Origin: Larix sibirica | Lineage: Eukaryota; Streptophyta; Pinopsida; Pinales; Pinaceae | DNA length: 31,149 nucleotides | Direction: 5' to 3' | Assembly (NCBI GenBank): GCA_004151065.3 | Contig: NWUY0300004354.1 | Location: forward strand, 63,021-94,169 | Shown here: piece by piece, positions 1 through 10,731 of the stretch | How the letters are laid out: each line of letters begins with the position of its first letter | How positions within the stretch are numbered: position 1 is the stretch's first letter | Notes under the pieces: model-generated | Database searches by the model: none | The model's input: the letters and a program-made list of their open reading frames with translations, nothing else | Told to the model about the DNA's origin: nothing | Made by a program: the position numbers and the translations under genes

Positions 1-228
1 CATCCCAAGAGTAATGTGGTACATCAAAAGGGTTTTTTTCCAAGCATTGGATGATTTGAGATAATGAAGAGTCATTACCATAGCCTTTTTGAACACATTG
101 CAACCAATTTGGAACAGGCATAGAAATAGCTGAAAGAGAAACTGGGTCATCAAATGTGCAAGAAAGAGCATCTGCCACAATATTGTCCTTACCCTTCTTG
201 TAAGTGATCTCATAGTCATAACCNGGAA
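1..228 (-). pseudogene. Ty3/gypsy pol fragment: RNase H C-terminus and start of the linker to integrase
   Basis: Read on the minus strand, this is the end of a Ty3/gypsy reverse transcriptase/RNase H. The diagnostic motif GYDYEITYKKGKDNIVADAL is present, followed by S-C where the family normally has S-R; Arg-to-Cys fits a C-to-T change. It continues through a stretch resembling the RNase H-integrase linker and runs off the window at position 1, so the rest of pol lies to the left. Similarity stops at about position 228, beside the unresolved base at 224. Immediately upstream the expected Trp-containing RNase H sequence is not found and a stop appears. No other part of this element is seen nearby. 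The family call rests on a well-known motif; the lineage within gypsy cannot be fixed from 75 codons. Confidence 0.85.
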
Positions 229-786
229 GCTAAATGATGTATGTTAGATGATAAAGTCCATGTAGTGCATGAGAAGGGGATTAATGCCCTGTATTATGTT
301 TTATTCCCCTGTGCTTATTGGTGTATGAATCTGCACACATGAGTTATTTACCATGCTTCTGCACATCTGCATTCTTATATCTGTACTTATATGAATTTAT
401 GCCTTGATGAATAGGGCTAAGTATTTCAATCGTTATTTGATGAATAGGACTAGGTGGAAAGGCCCAGGATGTTCAAAAGGATCAATCATGGCTGTGGGAA
501 AAGAATAGACACATCCCCTTTTGTATTCATTCCCCCTCTCTGGGTCAGATGAGGAGGAGGAACCATGATAGAGTAGATCAGAGCTCTTTACAATGTGGTA
601 AAGAGGCATGGAGGAGGTTTGGGAAACAATTTGATTGGAAGAAAGACAAAATCATAGTTCTCAGGTGTGATTGAAGATCAGGCAGTTGCATAGTTCTCTC
701 CAAGAGCTTTCCATCGATACCAAATTTTCCCAAAATGGACTTAGGATGAAGAAGTTATGGGCTGGAGAAGTTGTGCAGTTGGGCTT
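229..786. other. Unassigned non-coding stretch, possibly LTR-like
   Basis: No convincing reading frame. The sequence begins near a TGATGTATGTTAG string and contains CT-rich and poly-purine patches. It could be the left part of an LTR or of a retroelement untranslated region that also contains the adjoining minisatellite, but I found no target-site duplication or matching second LTR. Confidence 0.3.
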
Positions 787-1515
787 CCGACTTTCCGATC
801 CGCAATGCGGATTGTGGATTGCGGAAGTCGGAAGGGCATTTTCTATGGGTTTGCGAAATGGTGGTTCTAAATTTTGAGTTCCGCATGCGGATTGCGGATT
901 GCGGAAGTCGGAAGGGCATTTTCCACAGGGTTGCGAAATGTTAGTTTTGAGTTCCGAGTTCCGCATGTGGATTGCGGAAGTCGGGGAGGTAATTTTTTCG
1001 AGTTGGCGAAGTTGGAGTTCCAACTTCTAAGTTCCGCATTGCGGATTGCGGAAGTCAGAAAGGTAATTCATCGAAGTTGAGAAATTTAGGTTTCCGACTT
1101 CCGACTTCTGCAACGCAGGTTGTGGATTGCGAAAGTCGGGTGAGTAATTTGGCGAGGTGGTGAATTTGGAGTTCTGATTTCTGATTTCCGCACTGCGGAT
1201 TGTGGAAGTCAGAGACGTGGTTTTCGGTACTATGTATTTGACGTTCCGATTTTTTATTTCCGCACTGCGGATTGCGGATTTCGGAAGTTGAAGACGTGGT
1301 TTTCGGCGTTGTGTATTTGGCGTTCCGATTTCCGATTTCCGCACTGCGGATTGCGGAAATCGAAGACGTGGTTTTTGGCGCTGTCTATTTGGCATTCCGA
1401 TTTTCAATTTTCGCACTGCAGATTGTGGAATGCGGAAGTCGGAGGTGCATTTTCGTCAGATTTGTAATTTGTGGTCCGACTTCTGACTTCCGATTGTGGA
1501 TTGCGGATTACGGAC
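787..1515. repeat. GC-rich minisatellite, about ten units of 71-82 bp with nested dyad cores
   Basis: The core CCGCA(N)TGCGG followed by ATTGCGGAAGTCGG recurs with cores starting near 800, 881, 961, 1034, 1108, 1188, 1260, 1339, 1411 and 1490. Each core is itself a short inverted repeat, and GACTTCCGCA pairs with the downstream TGCGGAAGTC to form a longer stem. Between cores lie AT-richer spacers containing GGTAATTT, GGGCATTTTC or GACGTGGTTTTCGG. Few stop codons occur in several frames, so long open frames here are by-products of the repeat. It stands out sharply from its AT-rich surroundings. Confidence 0.9.
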
Positions 1516-2400
1516 TGAAGATCAATGCAGGTGCAGAGTTGCAGAACCTTTGGATTGCTTGGAAAAGAAAAGAAAAAAATAGCAGGTGATTCAAGAGTTG
1601 TCCCCCATCACCTCTAAAGGGCACCGAGGTGACTGGGGACGTGACAGTGTATTCTTTATTTTTTGTACTTGCTCAGTTTTTCTCAAGTTTTTCTTAACAT
1701 ATTCCCAATCTGATTCAAACTATTCACTCTTTTGTCTCACTGAGTTTTCATTGATTATGAATTTGGTGTAAACCATCTATAGTAATGTAGGAGCATTGGG
1801 ACCAATCTGACAATACCCTATTTGAAAACACAAAGAATGGATGGAGAACAGAGAAGATGCATCTAGTTGGGAAAAGGAAAAAATGAAAGAAGGACGATGA
1901 GAAGGTTATGCCATGAGTTTAGAGTAATGGTTTTAAGAGAACATAGTTTGTGGATTCTTTGTGGGTAATGAATGGATGGAAAGAGAATATCGTGTGGATA
2001 ACATAATGTGAATCATTGGAAAACCACTATTATGAAGTGAAATGTTATAAGGAACCAAGAACTCTAGCTACATAAGTAAGATGTTATCTCTGGAAATTGT
2101 TTCTTTGTTGGAGAACTCCCAAGTCAATACTGCAAAATCGAGAATGGGGCAATTAGAAACGGTAAAGAGGAAAATTGTTACATGTTGCTAAAGGGAAAAT
2201 GAAGGGGTAGCATTACATAATGAAACCCAAAATAAGAAATCATTGCAAAACATGAATCGCTATGGAAGAGTGGTTGATCTTCAAGTGGGATGGTAGAAGG
2301 ACAAGTAGATGGAACATTAACAATGGTAGATAAAGCGAGATTGTGAGAAGACTTGAAGATACCTCGTTGTTGATGAAACATAGTTTATTAACATCATTTA
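1516..2400. other. Unassigned; LTR-end-like stretch at about 1590-1830
   Basis: 1650-1790 has the T-rich, short-word texture of a retroelement U5 region and is followed by TTGGGACCAATCTGACA (about 1796), which loosely resembles a primer-binding position. From 1830 to 2400 I see only broken frames and recognise no domain. No partner LTR was found. Confidence 0.25.
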
Positions 2401-2455
2401 CCTATGCACAAACTTAATATCTATTTCCTTGAACTATAGAATGCACATTTCACTT

Positions 2456-2475
2456 TATATATATATATATATATG
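2456..2475. repeat. (TA)n microsatellite
   Basis: About ten uninterrupted TA units. Confidence 0.95.
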
Positions 2476-2675
2476 GAAGGCTTAGAAAGCATGTTGAGTT
2501 GACTATAAATTCCTAGCAGTATGGAGGTTTGAAGTCTCGAAGAAGGGTATAGCCTTAGTAGTGAACCTTTCACACAATTTTTCTCAAGTAGGTTGAAAAG
2601 GATTAGCCCCGGTGACCCATGGACTAGTGGAAACCTCATCATCCATGGAAATACACACACATGTCACATCATATA

Positions 2676-2694
2676 TGTGTGTGTGTGTGTGTGT
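2676..2694. repeat. (TG)n microsatellite
   Basis: Nine to ten TG units, preceded by a short ACACAC tract at 2652-2660 on the same strand, so the two could pair. Confidence 0.95.
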
Positions 2695-2868
2695 CAAGTT
2701 ACAGCTTGTAGCTCGACTCATGGGATCAAGAGAAATTGCATAGATGTTTAACTGTGCAGAATATTTACGAGTATAAACATGTTGCATCAAGTTTTTCATG
2801 CATCTTGGAAAGGACTAGACCCAATATCCTTTTGACATGGGGATCCCTTGTTAGTGATATGCGCACAA

Positions 2869-2898
2869 ACGCGTGCACGCGCACGTGTGTGTGTGTAT
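2869..2898. repeat. 30-bp perfectly alternating purine-pyrimidine tract
   Basis: ACGCGTGCACGCGCACGTGT runs into a TG repeat without breaking the purine-pyrimidine alternation. Such GC-containing alternation is the classic Z-DNA-prone composition; that it adopts this form is inference. Confidence 0.8.
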
Positions 2899-5337
2899 TC
2901 AAATGGCTTATGTTATCCTAGGATTTTCAAACATAAGCACTACCTATAGAGGTAGCAACTAAGCACTCCTCTCACGGGATTTTCTAGCGACTTATCAGTC
3001 TCAAGGTGGTTTCTCTTATGTTGTATGGAATTATTTGTGCTAGTGTGATGGATCAATTTTTCTTTCTCTAGGATTCAAACACTTGGTCATGAGTCTTTTT
3101 GGCATTCTCCATCATGAGGATCCAAAGATTCTTCTACAATGTTGATTATTCTATCTCTCCCAACTTGTTGAACTAGGATTCCTACTCTAAGAATGGGTCA
3201 ACCTTAGTTTTTTCATGATTTCTATGTTAGGGAACATTGGTTTAGGAATCAATCATGTTTGTGGTTGTTCCTCTTGTAGGAGGGAAAAAATATCCATCCC
3301 TCAGTAATCCTCCCCTAAAGTGATAAGTTCCCTACTTAGAACATTGCATATTTGTAAGGTTTCAAGCAAAGAAAGTGATAGGTTATCTATCCAAAAACTT
3401 GTACAATTGAAAGGTTCCAAACAAAGAGCCAATCACATAAATGTTCAAAGGAAATATTTCTTAGGGGAACTTGAGGCTTGCGCACTTGCAAGAGCATTTG
3501 CAAGGTTGCGAGCAAGGAAATTTCTATGCAAGGTTAGGGGTGCATGTGCAGGGTTTTGAGTAAGGAACCAATCGCTTCAATGTTCAGTGGAAGAATTCAG
3601 ATGGATGCTTGTAGCTCACTCATCTATGAGAATGCTCTTCTAATTTTATCCCCAAATCTAAAGCAATTTGTGACCCAAGATAGGGTTGCATGTGAAATCC
3701 AAGTGTGGATTGTTTAATTTTCATGGCTGCTTACATAGATTATGATCATAGACCCTTTGAAGAATCAATAGCTTCTACATTTTTGGTTTCCTTCCACCCA
3801 TCATTCAACGAATGCTTTATTGTAGATAAAACAATGGAAAGTTTCCTTATCGCCCTCAATGATGAAGGGGATTCAACCTTTAAATTTTATCAAGATCATG
3901 GTCTCATTTCAGGAGTAATTGCAACTAGTCAAATTTTTTGGACCTCCACGACTTGATTTCTAAGACTTGGAAACCCCTTTTGTAGAAAGAGGTTTATCTC
4001 CATCCTAGTGCTCGAGCCTTTTTGTTAAGGAAATTGCTTTTGTCAAGGGTAGGGATCTCAATGTGGATGTTGGTCCTAGGAAAAGTCAATTTGTGCATTA
4101 AATCTTGGTTTCCATCCTTTGATTTTTCAATGAAATCTCTCTTTTATGCCGATATGGTTAGGCTTTCTAATTTGTGCTGAAATATTTTGGGTTTTGATTC
4201 TTTTTGTATTATTGGTAATACTTATTATCTTAGCCAACATATTTTGGGTTTTTATTCTTTGGTATCATTGGCAATGCTCTTTGTAAATTCCATTTATATA
4301 TAAAGAAATAAGAAGAAGAAGAATGCATTTAACTATGGAGTGAATTAATAAGTGGATAAACACAATTTTTTTGTTGAGATGATTTTTTCCTTGCCAGGTA
4401 AAGTTTTGCCTCAATTTTTCCAAATTCCAACAAGCTAGGCTGGGTCAAAACCTCATTGGAAAAGTTCCATGGTCGAAGTTCCCATCGATCATGACACCTA
4501 TGAGTTTTGGTAAAACTCGTGTTGGATTTATGGAAAAAAATCCCATCAGAAAAGGAGTGGATTTGTCTACTAAATAACTTGCTTCTTTAACATCATCACA
4601 CCAAAGGACTTCCAAAGGAAATATATTTAAAGGATGCAAGGGTTAGATGGAAGCATAATTTAAATAGCAACATGTAACTTTTAAGTGGAGGTATTGTTTC
4701 ACCTATAAGCATCTAGTGTCATCGTGGTTGGTAAATAAAATTAAAGGGAAAATATATCAAAAACCTACTTGGTGGCAAGGATCTATGAGGGTTACCATAA
4801 GATTGATCCAAGAGCCAACGGGTTACCTTGGGAGGAAGATGTTCTGCAAAGAATTTATGATTCACCCATGGCCTCTCAAGAGGGATTTCCACCATAGTTT
4901 TATGTTCCCCTTGAGGACTCTCAAGAGGTACCCATATGTAGTGATGCTTCAAGTCAATAGAAGCCTCTCAATGTCCCTTTTCAATTTTCTTCAATGGACC
5001 ATGTGATAATCTCCCATCCCAAGTAATTAAAGGAAGGGATACAATATCCTTTGATGTTACAATTAGTGGAAATCAATTAACTTCTTTAGATCAAGATGAC
5101 TAAGGATGCACTTGAATAAGAATCTCCCCATCAAATCCATCCATATGAATCTATGGTCAAAGAGAGAGGTTAGTTTTTTCTTGACAATCTATTAAGGGTC
5201 TAGATTTGATCAAACTCATTCTGTTTTTCAACAATGTTCATCCCTACATAGTGCATGGATTGCTCCAACATCTGAACAATATTTTGGATGTATTATTTCA
5301 TATTTTTGTTTTTTTAATAATAATACTTCTTTTAAAT
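2899..5337. other. Unassigned, probably decayed transposon sequence
   Basis: Frames are short and broken. Plus-strand stretches at 3705-3956 and 4716-5006 and a minus-strand stretch at 4445-4639 read for 60-95 codons, but I recognise no motif in them. 4150-4310 contains a diverged internal duplication (TATTTTGGGTTTT... followed by ATTGGTAATACT or ATTGGCAATGCT) and ends in AAGAAGAAGAA at about 4311, which could be a retroposon tail. Nothing here supports a functional gene. Confidence 0.4.
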
Positions 5338-5359
5338 TATATATATATATATATATATT
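5338..5359. repeat. (TA)n microsatellite
   Basis: About eleven TA units in an AT-rich setting. Confidence 0.95.
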
Positions 5360-5754
5360 AAAAATCAGTTGTAGCCAAAATGTCTAACTATATAATACAA
5401 AGTTTGGGAGTTGAATTATTCCAAAAACTTCAAAATTTCCCCAAAACTTCTGTCATTCTACCCTATTTTTATAGTTTTAATGCTATTGTTGACTAATTAT
5501 CTAGGTATAATATCTTACATACTATCCTAGAAAAAAACTAACTTGAAAAACATCAGAGAACTTAGAAATTTTTTGGACCATACCCGCTAGGGGTATCCTG
5601 CTTGCTTCAAGCCATAGATAAGAGAATTGTTGAATTTTGGCTTTGTGCTTGGTTTGTATTGTGTTGCATTGTTTCCTCTTCTATTGCCACTATTTGATCC
5701 AAATTAACCAAGTGAGCCAATTGAGCAAGCCAGGGAGGTAAAATTCCTTCACTC

Positions 5755-6085
5755 CTAAAAGCATGGTCTTTGTTCGAACTCCAACTTCAAAATTTTGTCT
5801 TGCAAGACTTTCACCTTCCTTCAACTTCCTCTAGCTTATCACTATTACATTCCTCCTTGATTTCCAATTGAACTAGTTGATCTTTGTATTTCTCTACCTA
5901 AGATTTTGCCCAATTATCAAATTTATTTAAAACAATTAAATGTCCATGGAGTTTTTTTCTTTCCATTCCTTCCTCTAATTATCCCATCTTCTCATGAACA
6001 TGAAAAGGCATTCCTGATTGTTGTCATAATGCATATCACACCAATGGATAGCTCTCTTTAAATTAGATATCTCACAAAAGGTGCA
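5755..6085 (-). pseudogene. Coiled-coil protein remnant, duplicated copy 1
   Basis: On the minus strand this copy encodes the same decayed protein as 6455-6785, starting with a segment containing NLKRAIHWCDMH and continuing into a Glu/Lys-rich, probably coiled-coil region. It has extra stops and at least one frameshift in the Glu-Val-Glu-rich part compared with copy 2, so it is the more damaged of the two. The host element is uncertain; it lies downstream, in the minus-strand direction, of the RNase H remnant at 7080-7665 and may have belonged to the same element. Confidence 0.5.
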
Positions 6086-6454
6086 TCGATCGGGGTGGCT
6101 GTGTGAGTTTTCCATCAACCTAGACTTAAGGCTAATTTTTTTCAATAGAGGCCAACTACAATTAACCCTACAAATAAAACCAAGGCTTGGCTTTGAAACT
6201 AATTCCTAAGAACCAAAATAAATATATAATCGCGAGAGTGGTTGAAAAAAATTAGAGAACATAGAATTGTTTTGGACAATATCTGCTAGGGGTATCCTGC
6301 TTGCTTAAAGCCATAGATAAGAGAATTGTTGCATTTTGGCTTCATGCTTGATTTGTATTGTGTTGCATTGTTTCCTCTTCTATTGCCACTATTTGATCCA
6401 AATTATCCAAGTGAGCCAATTGAGCGAGCAAGGGATGTAAAATTCCTTCACTCC

Positions 6455-6785
6455 TAAAACCTTGGTCTTTGTTCTAGCTCCAACTTCAAAATTTTGTCTT
6501 GCAATACTTTGACCTTCTCTTCAACTTCCTCTAGCTTATCACTATTACATTCATCCTTGATTTCGAATTGCACTAGTTGATCTTTGTGTTTTTCTACCTA
6601 ATAGTTCACCTTTATCAAATTTCTTTGAAACAATTAAATGTCCCCGGAATGTTTTTCTTCCCATTCCTTCCTCTAATTCTCCCATCTTCTCATGAACATC
6701 AAAAGGAATTCCTTATTGTTTTCATGATGCATATCACACCAATGGATGGCTCTCCTTAAATTATATATCTCACAAAGGTGCATCA
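6455..6785 (-). pseudogene. Coiled-coil protein remnant, duplicated copy 2
   Basis: A single minus-strand frame of about 110 codons runs from near 6782 to 6455, broken by three stops, two of which sit where Gln codons are plausible. It contains NLRRAIHWCDMHHENNKE, then a charged segment with DQLVQFEIKDEC and a heptad-like Glu/Lys/Leu stretch (KVLQDKILKLELEQ). This is typical of a coiled coil. I do not recognise a catalytic domain. The frame and its duplicate show that this was once translated. Its origin is probably a retroelement accessory or gag-like protein. Confidence 0.55.
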
Positions 6786-7079
6786 ATTGGGGTGGTTGTG
6801 TGAGTTTTCCATCAACCTATACTTAAGGCTAATGTTTTTCAATAGAGGCAAACTACAATCAATCCTGCAAATAAAACCAAGGCTTGAAGTTGAAACTAAT
6901 TCCTAAGAACCAAAATAAATATATCATCGCGAGAGTGGTTCAATACAGACCCGAGATACCAAAGCTCATATAGAGCTTGATGAATCTGTCTTTCTACTAC
7001 AACCCAAAACAATTGAAAGATTGAAATGATGAGGGAGAAATCCACGGTGAAGGATTTAACCCATGCGCCTTCACTAATC

Positions 7080-7665
7080 CCATCTAGAAAGCCTTCAAAT
7101 GTGTGACCCTCAAGCCTACAAAGGACACAATATGAAGGATTAAGTTATTAATAATTGAGCAATTATTGTAAAAACCTTTTGAAGCTACTTGTTCATCTCC
7201 TTGGTTGGCTTCATTAATGGGTTGAACATCAAGGAAGAGGGCATACTTATAACTCCCCCTCTTTTCCACAATGTTCCTAATTGTAAATTACAAGCTATGT
7301 TGGTCATTTCATTGATGAAGGTTTTAAGAACATGCAAACCCTAGAAGAATTCAATCACTTCAAAGCCCTCTATTAACTTTTTCATTTTGAGAATTGTTCT
7401 TCTTAGCCAAGGATTTTGAGGAAGTTATATATTAACCATGTCACGGATAATGATGATTGATTCCCATACAACCATAATTTTCTTGATTCTCGTTTACTTC
7501 ATACTCAAAACTCCTTGCCAGAGGGCCAATGCTTCATCTTGATTGTTTGTAGGCTATCCTAGTCCCCATGCATATGATGTTTTCTTATTTCCTTTAGGGT
7601 CAAGAAAGATAACCCCTAACCTATCGGCACCTGCCATGGCTTTACTCAAAGGAGTTGGATCCAAT
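7080..7665 (-). pseudogene. Plant-type RNase H (RVT_3-like) domain remnant
   Basis: One minus-strand frame reads through an RNase H fold of the kind found in plant LINEs and in some plant gypsy elements with a second RNase H. Visible landmarks are GVIFLDPKGNKKTSYAWGLG, then TNNQDEALALWQG (the conserved Glu helix), MVVWESIIIIRDM at the position of the usual GDS-x-I strand, and FINEMTNIACNLQLGTL at the position normally reading N-x-E/K-A-D-x-x-A-N. There are four in-frame stops. The catalytic GDS Asp is Glu and the final Asp is Thr, so it cannot be active. About 140 codons are covered, near the normal domain length. No reverse transcriptase or integrase is recognisable beside it, so assignment to a LINE or an LTR element is open. 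Confidence 0.75.
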
Positions 7666-7789
7666 GGTGAAGAATGGAGAGTTCTTCACCATTAATTAAG
7701 ATTCAATTTTTGTTAGGGCTTCTCCAGCTCCTTGAAATTGCCATACAGACATATGGTGATGATGTTTAAATGTCTAAAACTTGCATTGC

Positions 7790-9393
7790 ATTCATATCAC
7801 ACATATAACTAAATCAAAACCCGTATCTTATCCTTCTTTAAGACAAACCATCAAATAAAATTTAATAGTTAAAACAAAGTACTACCAAACAATATCAAAC
7901 CTCAATCAACCTAAAACCCTTTCTTATTAATTTACCCATTTCAACAAATCACAATATTAAAGTGTATCATATTAAATAAATGAAATCATAAATCCTTCAC
8001 TAAAAAAATGTTTTTCATATACATCAAAAAATAAAATAAAATAAAAAAATGTTATTAATAAAAATTATAAAAAAAACAAAACAAAAGGTTATTAATGAAA
8101 ATTTAATTTATAGGTAAGGTTGACACAAATTTGACATATCGCCATCGTTAAAATAGTTTGTCCCATACATCTACATAAAAGAAGAAAGAAAAACAATGTC
8201 AATACAAATTTTAACTATTTATATCACTATTATTGAGAAAAAATTATCCTATACCTATAAAATAACGAAAAAAGAAAAATGTTATGAATATTTTTTTAAA
8301 TATTTATATCATCATCATTAATAAAAGTTTCTCCATTTAAAAAATATTCTCTCATTAAATAAGAAAAAAAAACACTGTCAATGAAAAAGAGAGTAAAGCA
8401 TTATAAATAAAATTTAGAAAACAAAAACAAATAAACATTGTAAATGAAAATGAAAGAATAATAATGTGAATAAATTTTTTAAATTAAAAAGAAAAGAAAA
8501 AACATTGTCAACAAGGAAGAAAGGAAAACATCGTGAATAATTTATTTAAATATTTATATTATCATTATTGGAAAAAAGATCTCTAGTCTCTCTTATAAAA
8601 AAGAAAATCAATTTCAATGAAAATTAAATATTCCTATGTGAAGTTGACACAAATTTAACAAATCACTGATGTGTCACATTACACATTAAAATAAGTAAAA
8701 TTATACCTTTATGTGAAACTTGGTTTGTGGTGAGGTTAATACTATGAAACTATCTCACTGGGAGTTTTATTCTTGCTATGACATGACACAATAAATGGAA
8801 TGTCATCACTATTCAATGCAAATGAAATATTATCATTATTCAATGCATTGGTAGTATCTCCCATTATTCATTACCACAAGATTGAGGAATGTTATCATTA
8901 TTCAATCCCTTGTGCTTTTCCTCAATCTTCCCACAGATTTAAGAGGTGACTCGTAAGGTAGTTGTGTTGTAACATAGGATTCACATGATTATGCCTTTTC
9001 CACAAGAAATCATATACAAGTTTGGTGATTTTTTTCTCATGGTCACAAGAAATCATGTATAAGTTTGGTAAGATAGTTGGTGTGGACCAATTCATGATTC
9101 TTCGTTGCCCATGGATGGATTTAAGAGGGTATTTAAATCATGTATCTGTATGGAAAGGTGGTTCTCTTGTACATTGAGTTTCATATCAATGAAGAGGTTA
9201 TGAATTTATTTTTTAATGCTATTGTTATTTTTAATTATTTGGTTATTTCGTAGTTTTTATAAAATATTATAAATGGATTTGTTTTTTAGAATAGTGATTG
9301 AATATGTGATCATAGATTTATTAATTTGTTTAATTTTTTTTTTGTAAGTTGCTACATTTTATTAATCATAAAAAGTCAAGAAAAAAATACATG
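7790..9393. other. AT-rich non-coding region with degenerate short repeats
   Basis: 7790-8735 is very AT-rich with many A-runs. Words such as AAAACATTGTCAA and TTTAAATATTTATATCATC recur irregularly, and GTTGACACAAATTT occurs at both ends (about 8117 and 8643). 8808-8910 repeats TATCATTATTCAATG three to four times. 9001-9026 and 9044-9069 are near-identical copies of CACAAGAAATCATRTAYAAG. 9120-9220 has an LTR U5-like texture. No coding sequence is supported. Confidence 0.6.
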
Positions 9394-9401
9394 GAGGTAT
9401 T
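9394..9401. repeat. Left 8-bp direct repeat GAGGTATT (candidate target-site duplication)
   Basis: Exact match to 10732-10739. The base composition switches from AT-rich to GC-rich immediately after it. Confidence 0.6.
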
Positions 9402-10731
9402 GTTTGTGGTGGCTTGAGAGAGTGAAGCTATAATCCCAGGTATTTAAGAGGATAAAAAAGGTTATGTCCATAATTACAAAATCCCTGCCCTGAGTAGGGT
9501 AACCAGCGTAGTTCAGTAGCATAGCACTGTCTGTAGAGGCCTGAAAGACTGTAATCTAGCAAACTATTTAGCAAATTAAGGTAAGCAAGCTGGAAAACAC
9601 AAAGGGTAACCGGAACCTTCTTAGCTGGGTGTTGTTGGTGCATTTGCGTCAGGGGGATTCTCCTCAAGGATTAGGCATCCAAATTACTCTTCCTCCTATG
9701 AATCCTTCACCGGAAGCTTGACAGGAAGAGGCACAGTCTTTCGTCAAGTGGTCTCCTGGTCGCCTCAGACACGCTTAGTCAGAATAGGGCCGGAGGTGGT
9801 GGAAATTGGGAAGGAGAACGACATCGGTTCCTTGCCCAGGAGCTTGGCTGAGTCCGCAACATGTTCGCTTGCTTCAGCAGCAGTGGAGGTGTCCCCGTCC
9901 ACGTCTTCTCCAATTCTGATGCCGTGCGGAAGATGTCTGTTAGGGGCATAGGATTGCCAGCCAAAGGTCGTTTGCAGACTCCCAAGCATGGCTTATAAGT
10001 TAGCTAGAGTGGCCTTCGGGGTCTGAGTTGAATGCCTGGCCTTAGCCCAATTAGCAAGCATATATTCCATTAGTGTCCCCAGCATATTCTTCACTAGCTG
10101 ATAAGGATCAATTTTCCTTCCATGGCACCAAGTGGAAATGTGGTCAGCCATTATGTGGGCTTCCCAATTGTCAATGAGCAAACAAACCAAGATAGAGACC
10201 ACCTCCCCATAATCCTTCTCTGTAGGTTCAATGTCTCTGGAGGAATCGCGATCACGTCCCGTCCTACCTCTTCTCGACGTTCCTCTGAGGCAATGAATTG
10301 CATCGGACCAGAAGTCTTTCCTGGTGGTGGAGACCCAAGAGCGAGCAAGAGGAGAAAACGGGAGAAGTCGATGGATACTTGTGAAGAGAAGAAGCCAGCG
10401 AGTGGGAGGATCCCAATTCATAGGCCAGAACAAGTTGGTTAACATTTCAATGTCGCGTCGGAGCCGGGAGATCATCCCCTTATATAACCTGGAGTTTCGT
10501 CTATCAGCGGGTCTTATTTTCGCACGAAGGAAGCACATGGAGGGGGTACACAGAGGCCGAGACCAGCCTGGGTGAGGTGACTTATCCAGCGTTCAAGCGT
10601 GATGAGCTAGGGCTTGAAGCACATCGCCCCTTAAATGCATGTTCATTCCATTGCCACGCTGCAATCCCTTGTTCCTAGGTGTCATATGATCCAGAGCTCG
10701 GGTGTCAACGCTGGCCGTATCACCCGCATCC
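9402..10731. mobile_element. GC-rich 1.33 kb insertion of unknown class
   Basis: This block is visibly richer in G+C than everything around it, and its edges coincide exactly with the two copies of GAGGTATT. An 8-bp duplication is typical of hAT elements and close to the 9 bp of Mutator-like elements. The outermost bases (GTTTGTGGTGG at the left; GGATGCGGGTG reading inward from the right) are only weakly similar, about 6 of 11, so terminal inverted repeats are not convincing. There is no poly-A tail to suggest a retroposon and no LTRs. It carries an open frame on the minus strand (9993-10538). A gene-fragment-carrying Mutator-like or other non-autonomous DNA transposon is the leading idea. 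Confidence 0.5.
9993..10538 (-). CDS. Hypothetical protein, 181 codons, inside the GC-rich insert
   Basis: The longest uninterrupted frame outside the ORF-X region. It starts at an ATG at 10538 and ends at TAG/TAA near 9993. The first half is Arg-rich (RRDIEM, TSRRGRTGRDRDSSRD); the second half has a more protein-like composition with VSILVCLLIDNWEAHIMADH and KNMLGTLMEYMLANWAKA, both probably helical. I recognise no family. The open frame partly reflects high G+C, which lowers stop frequency, and other long frames overlap it on both strands. The even hydrophobic pattern of the second half suggests it derives from real coding sequence, either a captured host gene fragment or a transposon protein. 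Confidence 0.35.
   Translation of the reverse strand: MCFLRAKIRPADRRNSRLYKGMISRLRRDIEMLTNLFWPMNWDPPTRWLLLFTSIHRLLPFSPLARSWVSTTRKDFWSDAIHCLRGTSRRGRTGRDRDSSRDIEPTEKDYGEVVSILVCLLIDNWEAHIMADHISTWCHGRKIDPYQLVKNMLGTLMEYMLANWAKARHSTQTPKATLANL

Larger units (their letters stand above)
5543..6940. repeat. Tandem direct duplication, two ~699 bp copies
   Basis: Copy 1 spans about 5543-6243 and copy 2 about 6244-6940. Long shared strings include GCTAGGGGTATCCTGCTTGC near the start and CGCGAGAGTGGTT at both ends. They differ by scattered substitutions and small indels. Copy 1 runs directly into copy 2 across TTGAAAAA, so this is a true head-to-tail duplication, not two dispersed insertions. Each copy carries the minus-strand coiled-coil pseudogene described separately. 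Confidence 0.9.

Noticed and set aside
661-1589. Several open frames of 68-129 codons on both strands
   Set aside because: They overlie the GC-rich minisatellite, repeat the same words, and exist in several frames at once because the repeat unit lacks stops.
9718-10575. Plus-strand open frames of 77-106 codons in the GC-rich block
   Set aside because: They overlap the longer minus-strand frame and are expected from high G+C.
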